From: Botrimarina hoheduenensis
GTDB taxonomy: Bacteria; Planctomycetota; Planctomycetia; Pirellulales; Lacipirellulaceae
Assembly (NCBI RefSeq): GCF_007859815.1
Contig: NZ_SJPH01000002.1
Coordinates: 171,824-235,823, forward strand
DNA: 64,000 bases
Direction: 5' to 3'
This document shows positions 19,257 through 28,515 of the stretch, in pieces. Every line of letters starts with the position of its first letter. Positions within the stretch are counted from its first letter, which is position 1. The notes below the pieces were generated by a model. It was not told the DNA's origin. It saw nothing but the letters and a program-made list of their open reading frames with translations, and did not search any database. Made by a program: the position numbers and the translations under genes.

Positions 19257-19874
19257 ATGGCCAACCATCGGGTTTTCCTGCCCTTGCTGCTGATTCTGGG
19301 GCTCGCGCTGACGGGCTTCGCCTGGGGGCAGGAAGCAGCTTCCGACACGCCCGCCGCGGTCGATCCGGTGCCCAGCCCCAGCGTCTCTCAGAAGGCGGCC
19401 GAAACGCTCAAAAGCGCTCGCGAGACCGCCGAAACACTCGCCCAGACCATCGACCAAGATGAGCGGGTCCAGCAGGTGTCCGCCGGACTGCTCCAGCCGA
19501 TCTATCAGCTCGCCGAGGCCTTTTCGTTTCCCGCTTTCCACTGGATCGCCTTTGCCCTGATGGCGGCCGGTGTGGTGAGCTTTGCCTTGCAACTGACCCT
19601 GGGCAAGCTCGTTGTGTTGGGACGAATGGGATTCAGCCTGTCGGAGATTATCTCCGACCTCTTGGGGCTGCTCGTGAGCCTGGTGGGCCTCGTACTGACG
19701 ACCCAGGCGGCAGCGCAAAATTCCAGCTTCACCAATAGTTCGGGTGCCGTCTTGTCCTCAGCGCTCGTAGGGGTGCTCGTTGGGCTGGTGCTGTACGTGT
19801 GGGGGCAGCGGCAAGAATTGCAGGCGGTCGAGGGCCGACGCCGCGTGGCTTCAGCCGCCAGCGAGACCGAATGA
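19257..19874 (+). CDS. Small membrane protein with signal peptide, function unknown
   Basis: 205 residues. A signal peptide (residues ~6-24, LPLLLILGLALTGFAWG) is followed by a short charged helix (45-70, KAAETLKSARETAETLAQT) and three hydrophobic segments (about 95-115, 123-150 and 160-180). The C-terminus is basic. I do not recognise the family; the layout suggests an inner-membrane protein with a periplasmic helix. A GGGAG-like purine stretch (19239-19245) lies a little far (about 11 bases) before the ATG. The gene diverges from carA. Confidence 0.7.
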   Translation: MANHRVFLPLLLILGLALTGFAWGQEAASDTPAAVDPVPSPSVSQKAAETLKSARETAETLAQTIDQDERVQQVSAGLLQPIYQLAEAFSFPAFHWIAFALMAAGVVSFALQLTLGKLVVLGRMGFSLSEIISDLLGLLVSLVGLVLTTQAAAQNSSFTNSSGAVLSSALVGVLVGLVLYVWGQRQELQAVEGRRRVASAASETE

Positions 19875-19941
19875 CAACCAGCTCCAAACGCAGAGCGCGC
19901 CGCCCACGTTCGATGCAGCACCGATAAATCGGTTGCGTCGG

Positions 19942-21207
19942 TCAGGTGGCGGCCGTCTCTGCGGGGGCACCGGCGTAGTCGGCCTCAGCCTCTTTGAGGC
20001 ATGCCTTGATCTGGCGGACCGCTTGGCGGAGGCGTTCTTCGTTTTCAACGAGGCTCATCCGCAGGTAGCCTTCGCCATCGGGGCCGAAACCGCTGCCGGG
20101 GCTCGCGGCGACGTTCCCCTTGTCGAGCAGCATCATGGCAAAGTCCATCGTGCTCATGCGGCTGCGCCACGGCTCGGGGATGGGCTGCCAGACAAACATG
20201 CCCGCTTTGGGGCGGGCGTCTTCCCAGCCGATCCTCGCCAGCGAATCGCACAGCGCGTCGCGCCGCGACTGGTAGATCTGCGATTGGCGTTCGACCGCCG
20301 CGTCGGTGTGGCGTAGCGCCATGATCGCGGCGATCTGGATCGCCTGGAACATGCCGTAGTCGTAGTAGCCTTTGATGGTAGCCAGCGCCTGAATCATCTG
20401 GCGGTTGCCGCTACAGAAGCCGACGCGCCAGCCGGCCATGTTGTAGCCCTTGCTCATGGTGGTGAATTCAACCCCCACATCGATCGCCCCGGGCGACGAC
20501 AAAAAGCTGGGGGGGTGAAAGCCATCAAAGGTTACGTCGGCATAAGCGAAGTCGCTGATCACCATCAGGTTATAGCGCTTCGCGAGGCGCACCACTTCGT
20601 CGTAGAACGGCTGCTCCACAACAACGCTTGTCGGGTTGTGCGGGTAGCACAGCAGCAGGAGCTTCGGCTTGGGATACAGCGTCTCGCAGGTGTGAGCGAT
20701 TGCCGACAAGAATTTGTCCGAGTCGGTCACCGGCAACTGAATCACATTGCCGCTGGCTAGGGCAACCGCATACACGTGCACGGGGAAGTACGGCGTTGGC
20801 ACCAATGCCGTATCGCCCGGTCCCATCAGGGACAGGCACATATGGCTGAAGCCCTCCTTCGAGCCGAGGCACGTGATGACCTCCGCGTCCGGATCGAGCC
20901 GCACCCCGTACTTTTTGAAGTACTTGGCCGCGACCTCGCGGCGCAGGTTGGCGATACCGTTGCTCTTGCTGTAGCGGTGGTTGCGTGGATCCCGCGCGGC
21001 CTCGACGAGCTTCTCGATGACGAGCTCCTCGGGCGGATCGCTCGGGTTGCCCATGCCCAGCTCGATCACGTCGTCTCCTGCGACGCGTTTGTCGTAGATC
21101 ATCTTGTTGATCCGCCCAAACAAATAAGGCGGCAACCGCGTCACCCGATCGGCGACACGTACTGAAAAGGGCTCGGAGGCAGCGGCCGGATGATTCGAGG
21201 GGTTCAT
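19942..21207 (-). CDS. Class I/II PLP aminotransferase (AlaC-like)
   Basis: 421 residues from ATG at 21207. Fold type I aminotransferase with the pattern of E. coli AlaC and related alanine/glutamate-pyruvate aminotransferases: [43 protein letters not shown], and [13 protein letters not shown] with the PLP lysine at K253. It transfers an amino group between an amino acid and a 2-oxo acid (for AlaC, alanine/2-oxoglutarate). The frame continues upstream to 21669, but that stretch lies in the divergent gene. Substrate specificity (alanine, aspartate or LL-diaminopimelate) is not fixed by the visible residues; the AlaC-like core argues for alanine. Confidence 0.88.
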   Translation of the reverse strand: MNPSNHPAAASEPFSVRVADRVTRLPPYLFGRINKMIYDKRVAGDDVIELGMGNPSDPPEELVIEKLVEAARDPRNHRYSKSNGIANLRREVAAKYFKKYGVRLDPDAEVITCLGSKEGFSHMCLSLMGPGDTALVPTPYFPVHVYAVALASGNVIQLPVTDSDKFLSAIAHTCETLYPKPKLLLLCYPHNPTSVVVEQPFYDEVVRLAKRYNLMVISDFAYADVTFDGFHPPSFLSSPGAIDVGVEFTTMSKGYNMAGWRVGFCSGNRQMIQALATIKGYYDYGMFQAIQIAAIMALRHTDAAVERQSQIYQSRRDALCDSLARIGWEDARPKAGMFVWQPIPEPWRSRMSTMDFAMMLLDKGNVAASPGSGFGPDGEGYLRMSLVENEERLRQAVRQIKACLKEAEADYAGAPAETAAT

Positions 21208-21375
21208 GGTCGGCGGGCGGAGGGCCGTGGACGGGAAAAAAGTTGGGCGAGCGGATGCCCACGCTTGAGTATACTCGTCTACGCTCGGGTTCGCCGAGCC
21301 GGCCTTTTCGCTTGCTTTCAACCTGCCCCGTCTCCCCGTGCGGGAAACGGTCCGTTTCCTCCGACGAGGCGGCGC

Positions 21376-21861
21376 GTGTCCTTTCTTTCTCGTTTTGGTA
21401 AACGCGGGGCTCCAACGCCCTCGAACAACGCGGAACGCGACCAGCGCTTGCTGGACGAGGCCCGCGAACAGATCGCCAAGTACCTGGCCGATGGCAATAA
21501 CGCCGCCGCAGGGGCCTTGTGCGCAAAACTCCGCGGAACCGGAGCGGGCTTGCGGCTCGAGCCCGCGCAGTACGCCCCCGCCATCAAGGGGCTGCTTGCA
21601 GCCGGCCGCTTTCCCGAGGGTGCCCGACTGCTTTCCGACTGGATCGAAATCCAGCCCGACCAGGCGCACGCGCTCCGCTTGCGACTGGCCCAGCTCTGTG
21701 TCGACCGCCTCAAGCGGCCAGGCCGCGCGCTCGACTTGCTAGTGCAGATCGACCCCGAGAAGCTCACCGACCCTGAATGCCTGCTGGCGCACGAGATCGT
21801 TGCCCGCGCCGAAAAGATGCAGGACGAGGGCCTGGTCGAGCTAGACGATGGCGACTGGTGA
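21376..21861 (+). CDS. Small hypothetical protein with TPR-like helices
   Basis: 161 residues from GTG 21376, which begins [14 protein letters not shown]; the open frame reaches further upstream to 21190, but that part is antisense to the aminotransferase start. The rest is helical ([40 protein letters not shown]) and reads like one or two tetratricopeptide-like helix pairs. The C-terminus is acidic. No signal peptide. It diverges from the aminotransferase. I do not know the function; similar small proteins follow aminotransferase or rhomboid genes in related planctomycetes, but I cannot name one with confidence. Confidence 0.6.
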   Translation: MSFLSRFGKRGAPTPSNNAERDQRLLDEAREQIAKYLADGNNAAAGALCAKLRGTGAGLRLEPAQYAPAIKGLLAAGRFPEGARLLSDWIEIQPDQAHALRLRLAQLCVDRLKRPGRALDLLVQIDPEKLTDPECLLAHEIVARAEKMQDEGLVELDDGDW

Positions 21862-21873
21862 GAGGATGCCGAC

Positions 21874-21913
21874 AAAAAAACGAGGCCGCGCTCCTTGCAG
21901 GATCGCGGCCTCG
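21874..21913 (-). terminator. Intrinsic terminator of the double-parvulin gene
   Basis: Perfect 10-bp inverted repeat CGAGGCCGCG (21881-21890) and CGCGGCCTCG (21904-21913) with a 13-nt loop. On the - strand it is followed by a 7-nt U tract (A7 at 21874-21880). It sits just after the stop of the gene at 21956. Confidence 0.85.
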
Positions 21914-21955
21914 CTCGTTGTCATCAGGGCATGAAGGATCGGGTGTGTCGCTGAT

Positions 21956-23887
21956 TTAGCGAACGCCACTAGCCTGCCGTACCGCCGTGTCCTTGCGAGA
22001 CTCGGCTTGGCCTTCCGCTTTAGCGGGTGCCTGGCTTGTACCGGTCAGGTAGTTGTCGATCCGCGCGGCGCTCCGCAACCGGTCAAACTCTTCGCTCATC
22101 GCGATGCGGATCTTCTTCTCGTAGATGTCTTGCGACAAGACATCGTGAACCTCGGCCAGCTCGATATCGAGCGTCTCGGTGCGGCCCTCACAACGAAGAA
22201 GGATAAACTTGTCTCCGACTTGCGTGATGCCGGACATCTCTCCCGGTGAGAGCGCGAAGGCGGCTTCTTCCAGCTGAGGTTGTCCGCCATAGCGGCGCAC
22301 CGGCGGTGCCTCGCCGCGAAGGCTGCGGCTCGATGGTTCGATCGAGTACTCGGCCGCAAGCTCGCCGAAGTACTCAGCGGACGGGTTCTGCCGCGCCTTG
22401 TCCCAAACTTCTTGTGCACGCCGCAGATCGTCCATGACGATTGCGAGGCAGCGGACCCGCTCGCCGTAGTTGGCCTCGTAGCCCTTCTTCAGATCGTCAT
22501 CCGTGACCATGACGCGATCACCGGTTAGCTTCTTCAGCGCGGCAGACGGCCACACCGAGTCTCGGACATAGAGCTCGTAGCTCACGTCCTGCTCTTCGGT
22601 TGCCATCTGAACCCAGCGGCGCATGTCGGCCTCGCCCGCTGAGTCGAGCACACCGGCCAAGCGGGCGGCATGACGCATCTCCGATTCGAGGTCTTGCTGC
22701 GTGACGCTGTATCCCGCGGCTTGCAGTGCCTGCCGTAGCGCGAGGTGCGACACCTCGACCTCGAGCACCTCTTTTCCGTGACGCAGCAGGCACTCTTGGC
22801 CGAGTTCCTGCATCGTTATCGGTTCGCCGTTAACTGTCGCGACCACACCGGGCATCGACTGCCGCAGACGCGGGTCGTTGTAGACGTTCTGGATCGTTGC
22901 GGCATTCTGGAGTTTGGCGAACAGGTCGTTAGCGACCTCACGCAGCTTGCCCTCGCGGATCTCTTCTTCCAGCTCGGCTCGGACTTGGGCCATCGCAACG
23001 TTTCGTGCTGGCACGTGCCCCTCGCACTTGATGATCGCGTGCTGGGGGCCGACGGTGATGACCTTTGACACCTCGTCGGCTTGCATCGAGAAGGCTGCTC
23101 GCTCAATGGCGGCCTCGCCGACGTGCAGCCGGATTGGTTGGATCAAACCGCCGATGCTGGCCGAGTTGATGTCTTCCGAGTGCTGCATCGCAAGCCGTGC
23201 AAACTCGGCCGGACGGGCCGCCGCTTCGCGCTGCACTTGCTGCGCCTTCTGAGCGTCCGAAACCACGATCAGGCGTACCTGCACTCCCGGCCCAAAGCGG
23301 GTCTCGTAGGCTTTTTTCAGCTCAGCGTCGGACACCACGAGCTCGCTCCCGGCCAGCTTCCGCAGCGCTAACGTGGGCCACAGGATGTCTCGCTGATACT
23401 CGGCGGCGCTGACGCCTCGCTGCTGCTCGAGCAGCTCGAGCCATTGCTCGCGACCGAGCTTGAAGCGCTTCGCCATGCGATCGAGTTCGGCGTCGATGTC
23501 AGCGTCGGTCACTGTCAAACCGCGCTTGCGACAGTGGTGATCGATCAGGCGTTTGTTGACGAGGCTTTCAAGAACCCCCTCGCCGTGCCGCTCGACGCAA
23601 CCCTGGATCAGGGTTTCGCGACGGATGTCTTGTCCGTTGACCAACGCCATCACTTCTTGCTGCGGCGTGGTTGCAGCGCCGGCCTGGGTTGCCGGAGCGC
23701 GATGGCTCGTTTGGGTGTCACCCGGTGCCGCCTCGGCAACCGGATTGCCGATCAACAGCCGGCCAACCACCAGGGCACCAAGGGCCAGCGTGGCAGAAGC
23801 CGCGAGCCACCATCGACGCCGATCTGGCACAACGGTGTTGGCGGGTACTCTCTCAGGGGGCGTCTTCGCCGCGTCCTTGCGGGCCAT
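21956..23887 (-). CDS. Periplasmic double-module peptidyl-prolyl isomerase (SurA/PrsA-like)
   Basis: 643 residues. One N-terminal membrane anchor or signal segment (about 26-45). Two homologous modules follow. Module 1 (about 78-345) and module 2 (about 350-610) each start with a SurA_N-like segment (VMALVNGQDIRRETL and VVATVNGEPITMQEL), continue with a helical region containing 'W..LALRKLAG' or 'WPSAALKKLTG', and end with a rotamase-like domain (FARLAMQHSEDINSASIGG and YFGELAAEYSIEPSSRSLRG). These match parvulin-type foldases that chaperone outer-membrane proteins. Both modules are diverged, so the isomerase active-site residues cannot be judged by eye. The C-terminal tail is basic and low-complexity. 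Confidence 0.82.
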   Translation of the reverse strand: MARKDAAKTPPERVPANTVVPDRRRWWLAASATLALGALVVGRLLIGNPVAEAAPGDTQTSHRAPATQAGAATTPQQEVMALVNGQDIRRETLIQGCVERHGEGVLESLVNKRLIDHHCRKRGLTVTDADIDAELDRMAKRFKLGREQWLELLEQQRGVSAAEYQRDILWPTLALRKLAGSELVVSDAELKKAYETRFGPGVQVRLIVVSDAQKAQQVQREAAARPAEFARLAMQHSEDINSASIGGLIQPIRLHVGEAAIERAAFSMQADEVSKVITVGPQHAIIKCEGHVPARNVAMAQVRAELEEEIREGKLREVANDLFAKLQNAATIQNVYNDPRLRQSMPGVVATVNGEPITMQELGQECLLRHGKEVLEVEVSHLALRQALQAAGYSVTQQDLESEMRHAARLAGVLDSAGEADMRRWVQMATEEQDVSYELYVRDSVWPSAALKKLTGDRVMVTDDDLKKGYEANYGERVRCLAIVMDDLRRAQEVWDKARQNPSAEYFGELAAEYSIEPSSRSLRGEAPPVRRYGGQPQLEEAAFALSPGEMSGITQVGDKFILLRCEGRTETLDIELAEVHDVLSQDIYEKKIRIAMSEEFDRLRSAARIDNYLTGTSQAPAKAEGQAESRKDTAVRQASGVR

Positions 23888-24049
23888 CGCTATTGCTCCA
23901 TCAAAAAGGAAGTCCGGGCGCAGAGTTTGCGGGGAGTAGCGCCGACGGGGAGCGAGAGATTAGCACCCCATGAGAATTGCGAGAAGAGAAATCGCTAGCC
24001 CACCGCCGATACGCCTCGCCACCCGTGATAACACGAAGACAGACAGCGC

Positions 24050-24082
24050 AAAAAAAAGCCGGGCGTGCTAGCACGCCCGGCT
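24050..24082 (-). terminator. Intrinsic terminator with 26-bp perfect palindrome
   Basis: AGCCGGGCGTGCT (24057-24069) is directly followed by its reverse complement (24070-24082), giving a 26-bp perfect palindrome. An A-run lies on its left side (24050-24057), so - strand transcripts of the PEP-CTERM gene end in a GC-rich hairpin plus U tract. The unpaired loop must form from the innermost bases. Confidence 0.82.
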
Positions 24083-24115
24083 CGGAGAAAGTTTGTCGAT
24101 CAGGCCAGGCGGCTA

Positions 24116-24937
24116 TTACCGACGGCGACGGGCGGCAAGGCCGGCCAGGGCCAGCAGTGCTAGCGAGCTGGGCTCGGGGATGTTTGTCGTAATGATGAGC
24201 CCGTCAAAGTCCTTCTTCTTGATGAAGGACGATCCACCATCGCTAGCAACCGCGGTGAGCGTGTTGTCGAGCGTGACGTTGATCTTCGTCACGCCGAATT
24301 GGAAGGCGATGCCCTCATTCAGCAAGGCTTGCGCGATATCCACGTCAACCGAGCCCGACCAATCGGTCGAGAAGATCGGGAAGCCGTTGGAGTCTTGGGC
24401 CATGCTGTACGTTCCGCCCGAAGGGGTGAACGTCATCTGGGCTTGGATGTTGAAGCCACTGATCGGCATGCCATCGACCTCGACCACATCGATGAAGACC
24501 TCGTTGGTCACGCTCGAAGCGGTTGTGAACGAGGCGGGGTTGCCTGCCAGCGTTGTGTCGCCGGCCTCGGTAAAGCGGAGGTTGTCGAGCACTTTGCCGG
24601 GCTTGGCCACGATCATCATGCTGAGTTGGCTGTCAACAATCTCCGAGACAAGCGGTCCCGTGCTGTTGACGCTAGCGAGGAAGCCGGTCGGGCTGAAATC
24701 GAGCGAGTTGCCACTCACCGAAGTCGGTGCGCCGAAGAGCATGGCGTCAGAACCACCGGGCCCCTCATCGTTCGATTCCGTGACCTGGCCGAACCACGCG
24801 TCGGCACCCATCCAGCCGGTCATGCCGCCGGGGCCATCGGGGCCCTCATCGGGACCGACATACACAATCGCGGCGGGGGCACTTGTAACGACCGCCATGG
24901 CGGCGATAGCGAACAGAGCTGTAAATCGTAGGCGCAC
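24116..24937 (-). CDS. Small PEP-CTERM secreted protein
   Basis: 273 residues from GTG at 24937, which has AGGAG five bases upstream (- strand). Signal peptide residues ~4-22. The body is a secreted beta-rich protein of unknown function with several Asp/Gly-rich loops (VGPDEGPDGPGGMTGWMG). The C-terminus is a PEP-CTERM sorting signal: IPEPSSLALLALAGLAARRRR, i.e. the PEP motif, a hydrophobic span and a basic cluster. Such proteins are believed to be sorted by an exosortase and linked to exopolysaccharide; no exosortase is in the window. Terminator lies downstream. Confidence 0.9.
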   Translation of the reverse strand: MRLRFTALFAIAAMAVVTSAPAAIVYVGPDEGPDGPGGMTGWMGADAWFGQVTESNDEGPGGSDAMLFGAPTSVSGNSLDFSPTGFLASVNSTGPLVSEIVDSQLSMMIVAKPGKVLDNLRFTEAGDTTLAGNPASFTTASSVTNEVFIDVVEVDGMPISGFNIQAQMTFTPSGGTYSMAQDSNGFPIFSTDWSGSVDVDIAQALLNEGIAFQFGVTKINVTLDNTLTAVASDGGSSFIKKKDFDGLIITTNIPEPSSLALLALAGLAARRRR

Positions 24938-24941
24938 AGTA

Positions 24942-24946
24942 GCTCC
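24942..24946 (-). promoter_or_regulatory. Ribosome binding site of the small PEP-CTERM gene
   Basis: On the - strand, AGGAG ends 5 bases before the GTG start codon at 24937. It supports GTG as the start. Confidence 0.65.
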
Positions 24947-25082
24947 TCACGCGGTGGGGGGGCTGGCAGATGAAAGAATAGGCAGGATGCGGTTTTTACC
25001 ACCAATCCGAAGTATCGCGACGATCACGCGGATAGCAAGCAAGTCGTTGCATAATTGCAACATATTGCGCTAAGCCGCATGT

Positions 25083-25646
25083 TTATAGCTGCTCCATCAC
25101 CTCGGCTTCCTTGCTCTTTGCCAGATCACCGGCCTGCCCTTCGTGCTTGGTGGTCAGGTCCTGCACGTCCGTCTTATAGGTTTTGCACTCGTCTTCGCTC
25201 AGCTCCTTGTCTTTTTCAAGCTGATCCAGGTGCTTGTTCGCGTCGCGGCGGACGTTGCGAATACTCACGCGGGTTTCCTCGGTGAGGTCTTTCGTGCGGG
25301 CAACCATCTTCTTGCGCACATCGCCGGAGAGCGCCGGGATATTGAGCCGCACCACTTTGCCATCGCTTTGGGGCGCAAGGCCCAGGTCCGAGGCGACGAT
25401 CGCCTTTTCGATGTCCTTGATTACCGACGGGTCGAACGGACGGATCACCAATTGCTGCGGCTCGGGAGCGCTGACGCTGGCCAGCTGCTTCAGCGGCGTT
25501 GGCGAGCCGTAGGCGTCCACCCGTAGCGAGTCCACCATGCCCGGATTGGCCCGGCCGGTGCGGATGCCGTTCAGATCGTTCTTGAGCTTCTCAACCGCCT
25601 TGATCATCCGCTCTTCGGCGTCGATAAGCACTTCTTCAACAGTCAT
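25083..25646 (-). CDS. frr: Ribosome recycling factor
   Basis: 187 residues, the normal RRF length. Splits the post-termination ribosome together with EF-G. Seen: LKNDLNGIRTGRANPGMVD near the N-terminus, the QLVIRPFDPSVIKDIEKAI segment, LNIPALSGDVRKKMV and ISIRNVRRDANK-type region. Last gene of the block rpsB-tsf-pyrH-frr on the - strand; the gap to pyrH is about 48 bp, so the two are probably co-transcribed. Confidence 0.97.
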   Translation of the reverse strand: MTVEEVLIDAEERMIKAVEKLKNDLNGIRTGRANPGMVDSLRVDAYGSPTPLKQLASVSAPEPQQLVIRPFDPSVIKDIEKAIVASDLGLAPQSDGKVVRLNIPALSGDVRKKMVARTKDLTEETRVSIRNVRRDANKHLDQLEKDKELSEDECKTYKTDVQDLTTKHEGQAGDLAKSKEAEVMEQL

Positions 25647-25694
25647 GGCGCAAACGATGAGGGGGGAAGGAAAAAGTTTGTTTCGGATCGCTGT

Positions 25695-26447
25695 TCAAGC
25701 GGTTGTTGCCGACCGGCTGATAACGCGCGTGCCGATGGGTTCGCCGCGGACCGCACGCTCGATGTTGCCATCGCGCCGATAATTGAACACCAGGATCGGC
25801 AAATCGTGCTCCATGCAATGCGCGATGGCGGTCGAGTCCATCACGCGCAGCTCTTGCTCACGAACCTGTTGGTAGGTGAGCTCCTCGTAGAGAACAGCGT
25901 TGGGGTTGGTCTCGGGGTCGTCGCTGTAGACGCCATCGACGCGGGTGGCCTTCATGAGGATGTCACACTCCAGCTCTAACGCTTTCTGGGCCGCGGCCGT
26001 ATCGGTCGTCACGAAGGGGGCACCGGTACCCGCCGCGAAAATGACGATCCGGCCTTTCTCCAGGTGACGCTTTGCACGGCGACGGATGAAGGGCTCGGCC
26101 ACGCCGTCCATCTTGATGGCGGTCATCAGCCGTGTGGCGGCTCCGAGCGACTCGAGCGCGTCTTGCAGGGCGAGGCCGTTGATGACCGTCGCAAGCATCC
26201 CCATGTAATGGGCCGTCGCTTCTTGAATGCTATTGGCACCGGCCGTGAATTGGGCACCCCGCAGGATGTTGCCGCCCCCGATGACGATGCCGATCTCCAC
26301 ACCCTGCTGGGCTGCACGAACCGTTTGGCTTGCGATGTCGACCACCTCGGTCATGCTGATGCCCCGCTGCCCGGAAGGGGCAAAACTCTCCCCCGAGAGC
26401 TTCAGAATGATGCGGTTGTAGGGTGACGAACCGGTGGATGCGGCCAT
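25695..26447 (-). CDS. pyrH: UMP kinase
   Basis: 250 residues from ATG 26447 (an ATG 6 bases further upstream at 26453 is also possible). Hexameric bacterial UMP kinase, UMP + ATP to UDP + ADP, allosterically activated by GTP in other bacteria. Signatures: [10 protein letters not shown] at the N-terminus, [30 protein letters not shown] and [14 protein letters not shown], ending in the [15 protein letters not shown] segment. It follows tsf at ~180 bp with an intrinsic terminator in between, so it probably has its own promoter. Confidence 0.96.
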   Translation of the reverse strand: MAASTGSSPYNRIILKLSGESFAPSGQRGISMTEVVDIASQTVRAAQQGVEIGIVIGGGNILRGAQFTAGANSIQEATAHYMGMLATVINGLALQDALESLGAATRLMTAIKMDGVAEPFIRRRAKRHLEKGRIVIFAAGTGAPFVTTDTAAAQKALELECDILMKATRVDGVYSDDPETNPNAVLYEELTYQQVREQELRVMDSTAIAHCMEHDLPILVFNYRRDGNIERAVRGEPIGTRVISRSATTA

Positions 26448-26555
26448 AGTCAAACGTTGCGCTCAGGCGAGGGGCGAGAAACTCTTAGGCAGAGTCTAAT
26501 CGGCTTGCCGTGGACGGGGAAACCGGCGGGGGGGACGTGTGCTGCCGGAACGCAA

Positions 26556-26596
26556 CAAAAAAGCGAGCGTCTCGCGGGGGCCGCGGGACGCTCGCT
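26556..26596 (-). terminator. Intrinsic terminator of tsf
   Basis: AGCGAGCGTCTCGCGG (26562-26577) pairs with CCGCGGGACGCTCGCT (26581-26596): 16 bp with one G-U-type mismatch and a 3-nt loop. The A6 run at 26556-26561 becomes a U tract on the - strand. It separates tsf from pyrH. Confidence 0.88.
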
Positions 26597-26632
26597 GAAG
26601 TGCGTGCTCGGGGAAAAGCTTACGGCTCGGAT

Positions 26633-27475
26633 TCAGCTCGCGACGCTCGTCTCGCCCAGGCGCCAGCTCGTGAACCCCTTGAGCTTCATGCCACCCGCCT
26701 TGGCGATCGCTCCGACGGTTTGCTTGTCGTCCTTCACAAAGGCTTGCTCAGAGAGCACCTTTTCGGCGTAGTAATTCTTCATCCGCCCATCGACCATTTT
26801 CTCGATGATATTGTCGGGCTTGCCCTCGTTCTTGGCCGCCTCGACCAAAATGGCGCGCTCGCGGGCTACTTCGTCGGCGTCGAGCTCGTCGGTGCTGGTA
26901 GCGGTGGGCTTCATCGCCGCGACGTGCATGCTGATGTCTTTGGCCAGGTCGTTCGTGCCCCCCTCAACCGAGAGCAGCACGCCACTCTTGCCGTCGAAGT
27001 GCACGTAGCCACCGCACGGGCCTTCGACGCGTGCGATGCGGGCGAGCTTGAAGACCTCGCGGATGCGGTTTTCCAGGTCGTCTTTGATCTCCTTGAGCTT
27101 CTTGCCCGCCGCTGTGGGGCTCGGTTGCTCCCACAGCGCATCGGCGGTGGCGGCCCCGGGACCCGTGGCCAATTGCTTCGCCAGATCGTTGGCCAGAGCG
27201 ACCACCTCGGGGTTGCCCGCGACGGGGGCCGATTCCACCTGCAACTCGATGATTGCTCCCGCCGATTGATCGACACCACAGAAGACCGCTATGCGGCCCT
27301 CTTCGGTGACGCGGTCACGGCGGCCTTCCATGAGTTTCAGGCCCTTCTCGCGGAGCGCCTGCTTGGCGGCCTCTTTGTCGCCCCCTGCTTCGGCGAGCGC
27401 TTTCTTGCAATCCATCATCGGGAGCTGTGTTTCGTCACGCAGCTCCTTAACCATCGCGGCGGTGATCTCGGCCAT
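26633..27475 (-). CDS. tsf: Elongation factor Ts
   Basis: 280 residues. Guanine-nucleotide exchange factor for EF-Tu. The N-terminal UBA-like domain has MVKELRDETQLPMMDCKKALAE (the family motif, here 'DETQLP' for the usual 'RTGAG'), followed by AKQALREKGL. The core covers VDQSAGAIIELQVES through SMHVAAMKPT, and the C-terminal part includes the KVLSEQAFVKDDKQTVG segment. Follows rpsB on the - strand with a ~215-bp gap; a terminator downstream closes the rpsB-tsf unit. Confidence 0.96.
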   Translation of the reverse strand: MAEITAAMVKELRDETQLPMMDCKKALAEAGGDKEAAKQALREKGLKLMEGRRDRVTEEGRIAVFCGVDQSAGAIIELQVESAPVAGNPEVVALANDLAKQLATGPGAATADALWEQPSPTAAGKKLKEIKDDLENRIREVFKLARIARVEGPCGGYVHFDGKSGVLLSVEGGTNDLAKDISMHVAAMKPTATSTDELDADEVARERAILVEAAKNEGKPDNIIEKMVDGRMKNYYAEKVLSEQAFVKDDKQTVGAIAKAGGMKLKGFTSWRLGETSVAS

Positions 27476-27690
27476 GGGAGTCCTCAGTGTGGGGGATGCT
27501 CTTGCCGCCGGCGTGCGGACCGCGGCGATATGTTAAACGGATGGTTGAAAGGGGGAAAAAGTCGCTGGCCGGGTCGAGGGCGTCTCGCAAGGCAAAGATT
27601 CGCGAAAGAATCGCCCTCGTCCCGATCGCGCTGGTTAGCGCCGGTTCCGCGTCGTGTGTAGGCAATCGGCGGCTCCCTGGCGGGAAGCGC

Positions 27691-28515
27691 TCAGCTCGCG
27701 GTATCCGCGTCTTTGTCCTCAGCGGCCTTTTGCTCAGCGGCCTTGTCGGCGGCGGCCTTGTCGGCGGCAGCTCGTTCCGCGGCCTTCTCGGCAGCTTGGG
27801 CCCGTGCTTCGTCCTTGGCGGCTTGCTGTTGCAGAACCGCTTGGGCCTTGCCCGCCACGACCGAGTCCGCGATCAACCGGCAGATCAGCTCGATCGAACG
27901 CAGGCTGTCGTCGTTGCCGGGAATCGGCAGATCGACCGTGTCCGGGTCGCAGTCCGTATCAATCAGCGAAACCACCGGAATGCCCAGCACGCGGGCTTCT
28001 TTGACCGCGTTTTTTTCCTTGCGCGGATCGATCACAAACAAGCACTCGGGCAGCCGCGACATCGTCCGCATCCCGTTCAGGTTGCGGTAGATCTTGCGGT
28101 ACTCGCGGTTGAGGGTCGATTGCATCTTCTTCGAGTAGCTCTTGATCGCTTCGCCCTGGCGGATGGCTTCGAGCTCTTCGAGTCGGCTGAGCCGGTCGCG
28201 GATCGTGCGGAAGTTGGTCAGCGTACCGCCCAGCCAACGCTCCGAGACGAAGGGCATGCCCGCCCGTGCGGCCTCGCGGGCGACCGTCTCCGAGGCCTGC
28301 CGTTTGGTGCCGACAAACAGGATCAGGCTCCCGCGGCCCGCGACATCCGACAGGTACTTACGGGCACGCAGCAGACCGCGAATGGTCTCGCGAACATCGA
28401 TAATGTGGATCAGATTGCGGCGGGCGTAGATATACGGCCGCATCTTCGGATTCCAGCGGCTAGCGCGGTGACCGAAGTGGACGCCCGATTCAACGAGCTC
28501 ATTGACTAGCGACAT
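27691..28515 (-). CDS. rpsB: 30S ribosomal protein S2 with a charged C-terminal tail
   Basis: 274 residues, against ~240 for E. coli S2. Seen: [92 protein letters not shown] and the final [19 protein letters not shown]. After residue ~228 there is a 45-residue tail of Ala, Lys, Glu and Asp with a repeated 'AADKAA' pattern, probably disordered or helical. It starts the rpsB-tsf block on the - strand and diverges from ilvN. S2 sits on the 30S body near the platform. Confidence 0.97.
   Translation of the reverse strand: MSLVNELVESGVHFGHRASRWNPKMRPYIYARRNLIHIIDVRETIRGLLRARKYLSDVAGRGSLILFVGTKRQASETVAREAARAGMPFVSERWLGGTLTNFRTIRDRLSRLEELEAIRQGEAIKSYSKKMQSTLNREYRKIYRNLNGMRTMSRLPECLFVIDPRKEKNAVKEARVLGIPVVSLIDTDCDPDTVDLPIPGNDDSLRSIELICRLIADSVVAGKAQAVLQQQAAKDEARAQAAEKAAERAAADKAAADKAAEQKAAEDKDADTAS

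Noticed and set aside
26510-27661. A 383-codon + strand open frame across the tsf gene
   Set aside because: It is antisense to tsf, which has full family support, and shows no recognisable domain.
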